A stretch of DNA of 28,339 bases from an uncultured Spirochaetales bacterium (lineage in GTDB: Bacteria > UBP6 > UBA1177): assembly GCA_902780365.1 (NCBI GenBank), contig CACZFE010000002.1, positions 1 to 28,339 on the forward strand. The letters are read 5' to 3'. Numbering within the stretch: the stretch's first letter is position 1; each line of letters begins with the position of its first letter. Position numbers and translations under genes: made by a program. Positions 7,739-15,469 of the stretch are shown here, piece by piece. The notes under the pieces are model-generated. The model was not told the DNA's origin, searched no databases, and saw only the letters and a program-made list of their open reading frames with translations.

Positions 7739-8127
7739 TAGGACTCTGTGCCACGATATTCATTATCGGCAAATTCGCCGGTATAGGCGAAGAACAGGTA
7801 AAATACTTCACAGACATCGCCAAAATCACACTGACTCAGCACGAGGTCAATTCAATCGCCCACCAGATTTACGGCATGACAATTGTAGACGGCAGAATTC
7901 CGGACCAGAGCAACGAAGACTGGGCGAAATACATCAGAGCCAATATGAAAGCCGACATTCCGGGAAGAGATCCGGCAAAGGACTACTGGGAAAAATTCTA
8001 CGACGTGCATGAAGTCGACCAGGTTCCCGGACTTTCAGGCGAAGGTTTCGTCGTAAGAAGCTGTGGTCCTGACACCCTTGAAAATACTGAAGACGACATT
8101 ATTTCAGGATTCGAGTATCACGAATAA
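7723..8127 (+). CDS. Small protein with GspG-like C-terminal motif
   Basis: This 134-residue protein has one hydrophobic N-terminal segment (IIGLCATIFIIG) and a soluble remainder. The C-terminal stretch GRDPAKDYWEKFY...VRSCGPDTLENTEDDI resembles the end of type II secretion major pseudopilins, where DPWGxPY and an S-x-GPDG-x2-GTxDDI loop bind calcium. There is no prepilin peptidase motif (G followed by FTLxE), so it is probably a single-pass membrane or periplasmic relative rather than a true pseudopilin. AGGAGGT precedes the ATG at 7723. The start lies inside the end of the cyclic-nucleotide-binding gene, implying coupled translation and possibly a joint function. The homology rests on a short motif only. 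Confidence 0.6.
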   Translation: MFAKIIGLCATIFIIGKFAGIGEEQVKYFTDIAKITLTQHEVNSIAHQIYGMTIVDGRIPDQSNEDWAKYIRANMKADIPGRDPAKDYWEKFYDVHEVDQVPGLSGEGFVVRSCGPDTLENTEDDIISGFEYHE

Positions 8128-8133
8128 AAACCA

Positions 8134-9504
8134 CTATCTGCACTCCGCATAGACTCCGGGAGTTCCGTTTTCAACTTCCGACTGACATTTTTTTCCGCTT
8201 GTGTCGGTCGTGAAAGAAAAGCCTTTATCGGTTTTGAATCCGCTCGGATCGGCCTCTGCAACAAGGGTCCTGACATCGTCGATGTCGCACAGGATCTGGA
8301 CGGACTCGTTGCCGGTGAGCCCTGCATCGGCAATCGTTGTGTCATCAACAATAAGCCAGAGTGCATCTTTCGGTATAATGTCGCCGAATGCCGCTTCGTT
8401 TCCTGTGATAACGGCCGTTCCGCCTGAGCGCAGCACAAGTTCTGTTCCTTCTGTTTTTGCGGCAAGAGGATCCACCCCTTTCCCGTCGTTTTTGTCGTCA
8501 ATAAAGCAGTTCGCAAGGTCGAAATCCATCGCGCTGTAGTTGTAAATTTCGACGAATTCCCAGCTTTTCTGAGGTGCAAGCGACGGCGTATGCATGATTT
8601 CGGAGATCATTATGTGAGGAGAAGCCTCGTCGGTTTTCACGGCGAAAGTACGGTTGATTTTTTCTGTTTTTGTCCAGATTTCAGCTTCGACTTCATAAGT
8701 TTTCTCCGCTTCGAGCCCTTCCAGAACGGCTGTACAGCCTTTGCGGCATATAAAATAGCTGTTTTCAAGGGAAAGCGCGATCACACCGTCCCCTTTTACA
8801 GAAAGTGAGAAAGAGGTGTCTGTCACTGTTTGCCCGAAAGAAACTTCCGATTTTTCAGGCTCATTCGAAGGAAGTGTTATTCCGACATTTTCAAGTTCGT
8901 AGTCACGTTCCTCCGATTTCGCTCTCAAAACAGTGAATTTGTCGATACTTTTTCCGAATAGGAAAACATACCACTCCCCTGTTTTCATCATATCGTCAGG
9001 TCTTGGATCGATATCCCTGATTTTTATTTCGACTTTACTGTCAAAGCGGACGGCAATACTTCTGCTTTTCGAGTCATCTGGAATTATTTCGGCAACTTCG
9101 GGGAGTTTTTTGCCGGTTTCATAGAGAAGTTCCTTCACCTCCTTGTTTTCAGTGAACTGCTCTCCCGTCATCAGAGGTTTATTGTCAATAGATTTCAGCG
9201 CTGAAGTGAGCGTCACAAAAATATTGTCCTCTGCCGGAAGCGGCGGCAGAATTCTGATTTGATTGCCTGAAACCTCTATGGAATCGAGCTTTCCCGTGTT
9301 TTCGGACGAAACAGAGAATCCGCTCAGCGAGTTTGGATTCACCGGCATATTGAACTTGAAGATCATTGTTTCTTCCGGATAGTAAACCCTTGCTTCAGGC
9401 TCTTCGGTACAGCGGAAAGCCTCATATTCATTAGCTTCGGGGACATCTATGCCGCAGGACGCGCAAAAAAGTGCAGAAATTACGAAAAACAATCTCTCTT
9501 TCAT
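8134..9504 (-). CDS. Lipoprotein with SbsA-like Ig domain and lamin-tail domain
   Basis: This 456-residue protein starts with a type II signal peptide; the lipobox is FCASC-G with Cys18. Residues ~35-115 (PEETMIFKFNMPVNPNSLSG...ILPPLPAEDNIFVTL) resemble a bacterial Ig-like SbsA/Big_5 domain. The C-terminal third resembles the lamin tail domain, with ISEIMHTPSLAPQKSWEFVEIYN and DLANCFIDD. Such domains occur in secreted and surface proteins of many bacteria. Predicted location is membrane-anchored, facing the periplasm or surface. It lacks the Asp/Thr linker and the C-terminal Gly-Cys tail found in other surface proteins here. It overlaps the upstream gene by an ATGA junction and is convergent, six bases apart, with the GspG-like gene. 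The specific role is unknown. Confidence 0.75.
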   Translation of the reverse strand: MKERLFFVISALFCASCGIDVPEANEYEAFRCTEEPEARVYYPEETMIFKFNMPVNPNSLSGFSVSSENTGKLDSIEVSGNQIRILPPLPAEDNIFVTLTSALKSIDNKPLMTGEQFTENKEVKELLYETGKKLPEVAEIIPDDSKSRSIAVRFDSKVEIKIRDIDPRPDDMMKTGEWYVFLFGKSIDKFTVLRAKSEERDYELENVGITLPSNEPEKSEVSFGQTVTDTSFSLSVKGDGVIALSLENSYFICRKGCTAVLEGLEAEKTYEVEAEIWTKTEKINRTFAVKTDEASPHIMISEIMHTPSLAPQKSWEFVEIYNYSAMDFDLANCFIDDKNDGKGVDPLAAKTEGTELVLRSGGTAVITGNEAAFGDIIPKDALWLIVDDTTIADAGLTGNESVQILCDIDDVRTLVAEADPSGFKTDKGFSFTTDTSGKKCQSEVENGTPGVYAECR

Positions 9505-10250
9505 TTTTTCTTCCCGCAGTCGTAAAGGTCAAAACCTGCATAAGACCTGAGCCATCCGTTGTTTTTTTTGTCGATTATCCTGAAAACAAGCACCTGCTCC
9601 TCCGGTATTTTTATATTCAGACTTTCAACAGCCTTCATCATCGCCGAAAAATAGTAGACACCGCTTAAACGGTCAATCATCTCTATCCGCATCAGATAAA
9701 GCTTGTGTTCCTGCTCGCCGAATTTGATCGTATCGGGGTTGTAAAGAAGTTTTTTAAGATCGAAACTTATCTTTCCGCCCACTTCATAGGATTTCAGATC
9801 ACCGTAGGTCGTGTTGTTGTCGTCCGGACCGACCGTAATGTAGTCTTTACCAACGGCGATGTTGTTGCGCTGATAGAGATAAAGTTTCTCGTCGCTTTTA
9901 TACTTTCCCCAGAAACTGATTTCGGGCAGAAGACCGGCGACACGGGTGTTTTTCCGTGCAGAGACGACAGCCTTTTCGAGGTCGGCCATATTGCGCAGAG
10001 CTTTCGATATCATCTCGTCAAGAGAGATGCAGCTGTAGTCGTTTTCCAATGAATCGCTCGAAATGTCATAACCTTTCAAAAAAGCTGCCAGAGCCTCTAT
10101 CGGAGATGGTTCAGCACAAAAGACCTCACTCGTCGAAAACAGCAAAAGGATCGCCGTAATCAATGTTAAAAGGGTCTTCGCTGTCAACAACGAACGGATC
10201 GCCCGTCTCGACAACAAAAGGATCTGTAAAATCGTTGAAAAACTCTTCAT
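9501..10250 (-). CDS. Secreted/periplasmic protein with weak TolC-like character
   Basis: I place the start at the ATG at 10250, eight bases after GGAGGA on the minus strand, giving 249 residues. The N terminus is unusually long for a signal peptide (about 49 residues). A basic stretch precedes the hydrophobic core TLLTLITAILLLF and a likely cleavage near VFCAEP. The body has helical regions (ARKNTRVAGLLPEISFWGKY and FGEQEHKLYLMRIEMIDRL) that recall half of a TolC-type outer-membrane factor. I cannot confirm this, and it is much shorter than TolC. Its first ~125 bases overlap, in another frame, the repeat-rich end of the upstream gene. It overlaps the downstream lipoprotein gene by four bases, so the three genes form an operon. 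Confidence 0.6.
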   Translation of the reverse strand: MKSFSTILQILLLSRRAIRSLLTAKTLLTLITAILLLFSTSEVFCAEPSPIEALAAFLKGYDISSDSLENDYSCISLDEMISKALRNMADLEKAVVSARKNTRVAGLLPEISFWGKYKSDEKLYLYQRNNIAVGKDYITVGPDDNNTTYGDLKSYEVGGKISFDLKKLLYNPDTIKFGEQEHKLYLMRIEMIDRLSGVYYFSAMMKAVESLNIKIPEEQVLVFRIIDKKNNGWLRSYAGFDLYDCGKKK

Positions 10251-10449
10251 CGGCATCGTCCTCCGCCTCAAGCATATAGTTTATCTGGTTTCTGATTTCT
10301 CCGATTTCACTCGCCGAAAGCACCGCACTGCTGAAATCCGGAACAAAGAAGGCATTGTTCTTTACACTTTCTTTCGACTTGTTGAAATCCACTGCAAGAT
10401 TGCAGAACCAGCCGTAGTGGAATCTTCCGAATTCACGCGTTACATGCAT
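10126..10449 (-). CDS. Small acidic protein with C-terminal DPF repeats, unknown function
   Basis: With the ATG at 10449 (GGAG six bases upstream) this is a 107-residue protein. I do not recognise the family. The N-terminal half contains FGRFHYGWFCNLAVDFN. The C-terminal half is strongly acidic and ends in four similar short units, each centred on DPF: TDPFVVE, GDPFVVD, EDPFNID and GDPFAVF. No signal peptide is evident from this start. A longer version from 10527 would add a hydrophobic segment (LFAGIGLINFLVGFNI), so an exported form cannot be excluded. It is the first gene of an operon with the next two genes, and its repeat region overlaps the start of the following gene by 125 bases. Confidence 0.55.
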   Translation of the reverse strand: MHVTREFGRFHYGWFCNLAVDFNKSKESVKNNAFFVPDFSSAVLSASEIGEIRNQINYMLEAEDDADEEFFNDFTDPFVVETGDPFVVDSEDPFNIDYGDPFAVFDE

Positions 10450-10553
10450 CTCGGTCTCCAACATTATATTAAAACCAACAAGAAAATTTATTAGTCCAAT
10501 TCCGGCAAACAATTTACAAAACCACAAAAGATAAAAAACAAATACCGATAACG

Positions 10554-10581
10554 AATATAGAAAAATCTTTGTTTAAGTCAA
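10554..10581 (-). promoter_or_regulatory. Candidate sigma70-type promoter for the 10449-8134 operon
   Basis: On the minus strand, TTGACT (10576-10581), a 16-base spacer and TATATT (10554-10559) form a good promoter about 105 bases before the first start codon of the operon. The rest of 10450-10666 is AT-rich with no other feature that I can support. Confidence 0.5.
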
Positions 10582-10666
10582 TATTTTTTCAAATTATAAA
10601 TAGATTTTTCAAAAATATCAAGAAAATACAACCTATTAAAGCATACAGCAATGATTTATTGTTTTA

Positions 10667-11470
10667 TTAGAAGAATTTCAGGACTGCAACAGCAATTACA
10701 GCCGTAACTCCGGTAATCAGAATGATTCTGCCATATATTTTCCCTGTGAAACTCTCTTTTGCAAAAAGAAGACTTCCGAAAAGAAAAATCAGTGACGAAA
10801 CAGGGAGGATCACTGCAATTTTCTGCTCGCTCATCAAAAATCCGGCGGCAGCGGCAATCATAAAAGCAGCCGATATCGCACATACTGTTCCGACACCTGT
10901 TTTATTTTTTCTGCCGGCAAGGATATCCCCTTCCGTATCTGACAAATCCTTTAAAGCCGTCACTCCGAGAACGTGAAGCAGAAGACTCATTGAACACGGA
11001 AAAAAGGTCTCTCCACCGGCTATGATCATCGGGTAAGATATTCCTAAACCAGTAACGAAACACGCAAGAAGCCCTCGTTTCTTAAGGGTGAACGGCGGTA
11101 ACGAGTAGGCAGTCCCGAAGAGCAGAACGGCAAAAACAAGGATCTTTTCCCATCCTTGAAAAAGAATGACCGAACCGGCTATAGAACCGAATGCAAGGAA
11201 AAGAAGCCATAAAACCGCATCACGGCGCGTTATTATGCCGCTCGGCAGAGGACGCCACGGCTTGTTCACCGAATCTTCTACGACATCGGTTATGGAGTTC
11301 AGCGTATAGACAAAATTGTAGGGAAAAAGTGAAATAAAAAGCGACTGTGCAAGAAAAAGCCGCGAAATTTCATTTTTCCCGAGAAGTCTTCCCGCAAAAA
11401 AGGCGAGAAAAGAAAGCAGAAATACATCTGCGCGGTAAAGCCTGAAAAATGCAGGAAGTTTATGAAGCAT
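10667..11470 (-). CDS. UbiA-family integral membrane prenyltransferase
   Basis: UbiA-type enzymes transfer a prenyl chain from prenyl diphosphate to an acceptor, normally aromatic, within the membrane. Both aspartate-rich motifs are present. N58-x3-D62-x3-D66 (NSITDVVED, followed by NKPWRPLPSG) and D175-x2-D178-x3-D182 (DLSDTEGD) would bind Mg2+ and diphosphate. YSLPPFTLKKRG (~122-133) is also typical, and about eight to nine membrane helices are visible over 267 residues. The acceptor cannot be told from sequence; menaquinone-type, heme or lipid substrates are all possible. The start lies three bases after the subtilase stop codon, with no clear ribosome-binding site, so translation is probably coupled. 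No quinone-pathway genes lie nearby, which makes its pairing with two Gly-Cys-tailed surface proteins notable. Confidence 0.85.
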   Translation of the reverse strand: MLHKLPAFFRLYRADVFLLSFLAFFAGRLLGKNEISRLFLAQSLFISLFPYNFVYTLNSITDVVEDSVNKPWRPLPSGIITRRDAVLWLLFLAFGSIAGSVILFQGWEKILVFAVLLFGTAYSLPPFTLKKRGLLACFVTGLGISYPMIIAGGETFFPCSMSLLLHVLGVTALKDLSDTEGDILAGRKNKTGVGTVCAISAAFMIAAAAGFLMSEQKIAVILPVSSLIFLFGSLLFAKESFTGKIYGRIILITGVTAVIAVAVLKFF

Positions 11471-11473
11471 AGA

Positions 11474-13447
11474 TTAAATCAAGGTTAAAGCGCAACCGGA
11501 ATTGCCACCCTTCATAACAGGTTCGCTGCCTTCCGGATCGTTTGCCTGAGACTCTTCACCGTCGCTACGGCAATCCGATTTATCCCAGCCCATGCAGTCG
11601 GAAGCGCACTTTGCCGTTCCATATTCGGGAGCTCCGGCAAGCTGGCTGCAGGGCAGCGTGTTTCCGTCGCAGATTTCGTTGGCATCAACAGTACCGTTTC
11701 CGCAAAGAGGTGAAGAAGTGTCACCGGAGTCGGCAGGATCGTGAGATCCCGTGTCGCCGGTATCTCCGGAATCTGGATCTACCGGATCGGACTGGTTGAT
11801 ATCTCCGCCGCATTCGACGCCGGAAACATCTTCTCCGACCATTTCAAGAGCTTTTACGACAGCTTTGCACGCGTTGATCCTGCCGTAACCATAGTTCTGG
11901 TTGAAACCGTTGGCATCGTATGTATCAAAGCCGGTTTTGTCCGAAGTCTCTTTGAAAATGTCATAAACCTGATCACGCGTAAGATCCGGATTCGAGAAAA
12001 GGACAAGTCCTGTGATCCCGGCTGCAAGCGGACATGCTGAAGAAGTGCCGCCGAAAGTGCTGGTATAGTTGCCGAGAGCGTCACCTTCATTTGTGTTGCC
12101 TGCGTTGTATCCGCCCTGCCCCATGTTGTCGGTAGTCCATATTCCGTCGATCGTGCTGCCGCCTGCCCAGCCGTCGCCGCCCGAAGAATCCATGTCGCAG
12201 CTTGACGCCATGAAGTCGAGGGAATTTCCGAAATCGGAGTATGAAGCTCTGTTGCCGGCAGCGTTGCTCGCACCGATAGCGAAAACATTGGGATTGCTTG
12301 CGAAGCCGTCGGTTTCTATGCTTTCACCGCCGTTGCCCGCAGCAAAAAGAATGATTATCCCCTTGCCGTTTCTGCCGCTTGTCGTGAGATTCGCGACAAG
12401 ATCCTTCAAAGTCTGGTTCATGTCAACCGTCTGACCTGTTCCGTCAGCAGGGCCCCAGCTATTCGAAATTATGTCCGCACCGGCATTAGCCGCCCATTCA
12501 AAGGCTTCGATTGCCGAAGAGTCGAGCGAGTATGTGCTCATGTTCATTCTTATCGGTATAATCTGGCAGTTCGGACACGCTCCTGCTATACCGATACCGT
12601 TGTCAGTCGCTCCGCCTGCGACACCGGCGACCGAAGTTCCGTGCTGATCAGGATTCATGCCCTCCTGATGCGGGTCCGGATAATCGTCTCCGTCACCGAA
12701 ATCGTGTCCCGGAAGAAAACGGCCCTGCAAATCTTCGTGAGTGCTGTCGAAACCGTCATCGACTATCGCAAGCTTAACGGTCGATCCGCCGAGCTCGCCT
12801 TTAAGTTTGCGCAGAACATCCCATGCTTCAGCAACATGCGTGCTGTCGGAACCGGAAACATTGGGGTTAGTTCCGTCGTTGTAAAGATGCCACTGGTTGG
12901 AAAAAAGCGTATCGTTAGGAATGTAGGTCCTTTTCTCGAGAGTCATGAAAAAACTCGGCTCAGCCTGCTTCGCAATTTTCTTTTCGACAAGCTCGGCCGA
13001 TTTTTTGACAGGGTTTTCACTTGTTTCGGCAAGATACCAGTCAGGTGCGTAGCTATAGCTTTCTATAAACCGCAAGCCGTTTGATTCGCACCATTTTTCA
13101 ACAGCTTTCAAATTTTTCATTCCCGGAATTTTCACAAAGATCCTGCCGCTCGCAAAGACTTTCTCGCCACCGTTTCTTTTGTAGGCCGGTAAAATCCGTC
13201 CGGTCTTTCCGAGTTCTCTGATATTTTCAGAACTCAGTTTTTCAAAAAGATAGATATTTTCGTGCCTGAGAGCGAACTTGAAGTCTTTCGGCAGAACATT
13301 TACGTCTCTTTTCACCGAACCGCTGATAAAAGTGTAACCCGAAGTTTCCGACAAAGTGATTTTTTTGCCGTTCGAATAGTAGTAAAGATTTTCCGCGAAC
13401 ATGAAAAGCGGAAGCAGAACAAGTAAAAGCAATGTGATCTTTTTCAT
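11474..13447 (-). CDS. Secreted subtilisin-family (S8) serine protease with Gly-Cys tail
   Basis: This 657-residue protease has a type I signal peptide (residues 1-18, ending FMFAEN). A propeptide-like region reaches ~170, and the catalytic domain spans ~180-540. The triad is Asp230 (AIVDDGFD), His269 (QHGTSVAGVAGG) and Ser469 (FGGTSSACPLAAG), with the oxyanion Asn372 in AAGNGG, so it should be active. After ~545 there is a Ser/Asp/Gly/Thr linker (DSGDTGDTGSHDPADSGDT). A Cys-rich module starting CGNGTVDANEICDGN follows, then a second linker and the terminus GCALTLI. The tail resembles those of two other proteins in this window. AGGAGAG precedes the ATG at 13447. It sits 26 bases after the DUF11-like gene and three before the UbiA gene, so one operon is likely. 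Confidence 0.92.
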   Translation of the reverse strand: MKKITLLLLVLLPLFMFAENLYYYSNGKKITLSETSGYTFISGSVKRDVNVLPKDFKFALRHENIYLFEKLSSENIRELGKTGRILPAYKRNGGEKVFASGRIFVKIPGMKNLKAVEKWCESNGLRFIESYSYAPDWYLAETSENPVKKSAELVEKKIAKQAEPSFFMTLEKRTYIPNDTLFSNQWHLYNDGTNPNVSGSDSTHVAEAWDVLRKLKGELGGSTVKLAIVDDGFDSTHEDLQGRFLPGHDFGDGDDYPDPHQEGMNPDQHGTSVAGVAGGATDNGIGIAGACPNCQIIPIRMNMSTYSLDSSAIEAFEWAANAGADIISNSWGPADGTGQTVDMNQTLKDLVANLTTSGRNGKGIIILFAAGNGGESIETDGFASNPNVFAIGASNAAGNRASYSDFGNSLDFMASSCDMDSSGGDGWAGGSTIDGIWTTDNMGQGGYNAGNTNEGDALGNYTSTFGGTSSACPLAAGITGLVLFSNPDLTRDQVYDIFKETSDKTGFDTYDANGFNQNYGYGRINACKAVVKALEMVGEDVSGVECGGDINQSDPVDPDSGDTGDTGSHDPADSGDTSSPLCGNGTVDANEICDGNTLPCSQLAGAPEYGTAKCASDCMGWDKSDCRSDGEESQANDPEGSEPVMKGGNSGCALTLI

Positions 13448-13473
13448 TTATCTCTCCTTAAACAGTTGGCAAA

Positions 13474-15309
13474 CTAAATAAATATCAGCGTGCATCCGGC
13501 GTCATCGTCGTCTTCATCATCGCCGTCAGCAATGTCAGAAGCATCGTCTTCTTTTCCGGTATCTTCTGAAGCGTCATCGGTATCGGACTGAGAATCACTG
13601 TCATTATCGTCTTCAGATGAGGTGTCTCCGTCATCCGGAACATCTTTCGTTCCGTCGCATGTCTGGCTCTCTTTTGTATAGAGCTGCGCTTTTACGGCCG
13701 CATCGTCAAGAGTATCGCACGAAGCTGCAAAAGTAGCTCTGACAGCGAGTCCCTGATTTGTTTTGTAAGCAGATCCTTCGCCTGTTTTTGTATCCCAGAT
13801 ATTGGCAACATTTTTGAAAGAAGCGTTTTTGGGCGAATCTTCCGGCATCTTTACGAGGAAACGCATAAGGATTCTCTCGCAGTTCGACTCGTCCTGGCAT
13901 ATCTCCATTTTATCAGCAACCATAATGCCTGCCTGAAGCGGGAAACCGCCGTTATCGGGATAATCCTCGTAGCATTTGCCTGTGCCTGTGTAGTCTATCT
14001 GGAAAGTTCCCGGGATATAAGTCTGACGGTCAGTCAGAACATCGCTGACCATTACGAATTCTGCCGGTTCCTTACCGTGGTTTTCGACAACGATCTCATA
14101 TCCGAAAGCTGTGTCCGGGCAGACCTTGTTTTCCTGACCGGTCGTGGTAAGGAGGAATTTCTCGTTCTTTTCAGGAATATCGAAAGCGGGAAGGCGCGTG
14201 TCGACCGAAAGAATGACATAGTTCGTGAGCACGATGTCGGCGCCGGTCTTGATATAGAAATTCATCGAATTTGTTCCGTACTGGACATGCGGATTTATTA
14301 TGCTGTCAGGAACATTTTCGTCATACTGCAGGAAAAATGTATCGACATCGAACGAAAGTTCTTCGCGGCACTCCGAAACCTCGCCTTTGTGGTTTACAGT
14401 CCTGAACTTGCTGTTGAAAGGCTGATTGAGCGGGTTGCACGAACCGTCGGCATCGCCGAGAACCAATGCTGTCGGAGCAAGACCTCCCTGAACTTCCAGA
14501 GCTTCCGGAGCCGATTTTACATCGTCGCCGTCGGCTGTTACGAATGAAACTTTTACGGCAGCCTGTTCCGGAAGTTCAAAATTCGCGATATTGATTATTG
14601 TCGGTTTCAGGTTGGTGTTGGAACTCCATGTGAGACCGTTGTAAAGATAAAGTCTTTTTCTCGCGATTTGGGATGAACCATAGACAAGAATGAGCTGCCA
14701 GCCGCCGATCATGCTTGCAGAACTGCAATAGACATGTTTTTCTCCGCTCTGAGCACAGTCGTAGATATCGTCCACACCGCTGACTTTATATTCTCCGGCA
14801 AGCGATTTTCTCTCGCCGGTTTCGAGGTCATACTGATAATTCGCTATAATGTCAGTGACATCGACTCTGTAGACATAGTAATAATAACCTGTCGAATAGT
14901 ATGTTTCGAACTCGAAACCCTGAGGTGAGGCCGAGTTGCCCTGAAGAGAAGCCGTGACGGTGTGATCCTCTCCGTCGGGAGTCATAAGCGTGACCTGATT
15001 GTCAGTGAACATCATCTTGTCTGTGTCATTCACCGAAGCGAACCATACAAGAAACGCCTGTTCGATCACAGCGTCTTTCGGGATATCGGTTTCAAGAAGA
15101 AAATCGCTCGCTCCTTCGACACCTATCGAAGTGTCGCCCTGCGGTTCGTAGGAAGAATGAGAGCCGGTATTCGCAAGCAGCGACTTGGAAAGAATGAAGT
15201 AATCGTAAGCGCCCTCATACTCGAAAGTCGGAATATTGCTGATTGGTATGGCACCGAGTGAAAACACGCAGAATATGCCGAAAAGCAAAGAAAAAAATGA
15301 CCGTTTCAT
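13474..15309 (-). CDS. Secreted DUF11-like surface protein with acidic linker and Gly-Cys tail
   Basis: The start at 15309 (611 residues) follows AGGAGG at seven bases; an upstream in-frame start at 15387 lacks this. The N terminus is a type I signal peptide (MKRSFFSLLFGIFCVFSLGA). A beta-rich region with TDIPKDAVIEQAFLVWFAS is followed by a DUF11-like domain, YEIVVENHGKEPAEFVMVSD. Such domains are extracellular adhesin or stalk modules. The last ~55 residues before the end are almost entirely Asp, Glu, Ser, Thr and Gly, and the protein terminates in AGCTLIFI. There is no second hydrophobic helix of membrane-spanning length at the C terminus, so the tail is not a normal sortase-type or PEP-CTERM-type anchor. 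It is first in an operon with the subtilase and UbiA genes. Function is probably structural; partners unknown. Confidence 0.75.
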   Translation of the reverse strand: MKRSFFSLLFGIFCVFSLGAIPISNIPTFEYEGAYDYFILSKSLLANTGSHSSYEPQGDTSIGVEGASDFLLETDIPKDAVIEQAFLVWFASVNDTDKMMFTDNQVTLMTPDGEDHTVTASLQGNSASPQGFEFETYYSTGYYYYVYRVDVTDIIANYQYDLETGERKSLAGEYKVSGVDDIYDCAQSGEKHVYCSSASMIGGWQLILVYGSSQIARKRLYLYNGLTWSSNTNLKPTIINIANFELPEQAAVKVSFVTADGDDVKSAPEALEVQGGLAPTALVLGDADGSCNPLNQPFNSKFRTVNHKGEVSECREELSFDVDTFFLQYDENVPDSIINPHVQYGTNSMNFYIKTGADIVLTNYVILSVDTRLPAFDIPEKNEKFLLTTTGQENKVCPDTAFGYEIVVENHGKEPAEFVMVSDVLTDRQTYIPGTFQIDYTGTGKCYEDYPDNGGFPLQAGIMVADKMEICQDESNCERILMRFLVKMPEDSPKNASFKNVANIWDTKTGEGSAYKTNQGLAVRATFAASCDTLDDAAVKAQLYTKESQTCDGTKDVPDDGDTSSEDDNDSDSQSDTDDASEDTGKEDDASDIADGDDEDDDDAGCTLIFI

Positions 15310-15358
15310 GAAAACCTCCTGTTTCCAAACATCACAAATCAACGAATCAAAGCTTTCT

Positions 15359-15364
15359 ATTATA
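15359..15364 (-). promoter_or_regulatory. Possible -10 element for the DUF11-like/subtilase/UbiA operon
   Basis: TATAAT is present on the minus strand, 50 bases before the start codon at 15309, within a T/A-rich tract. I see no good -35 box at 16-18 bases; the A-tract upstream could act as an UP-like element. Tentative. Confidence 0.35.
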
Positions 15365-15408
15365 TCAAAATTTTTTTTTAATTCCACTAAGAATCAAGCG
15401 CACAAATA

Positions 15409-15436
15409 TTGCCTCGAAGCGCAAAAAATGTAAGAT
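15409..15436 (+). promoter_or_regulatory. Candidate promoter for argS
   Basis: TTGCCT (15409-15414), a 16-base spacer and TAAGAT (15431-15436) lie about 33 bases before the argS ATG. Match to consensus is moderate. Confidence 0.4.
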
Positions 15437-15469
15437 TCCGCGTTTTTGGGAACTTTTGAGGAGCGAAAA

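Noticed and set aside
8128..8133. Terminator between the convergent GspG-like and lipoprotein genes
   Set aside because: Only six bases separate the stop codons and I see no hairpin followed by T residues on either strand.
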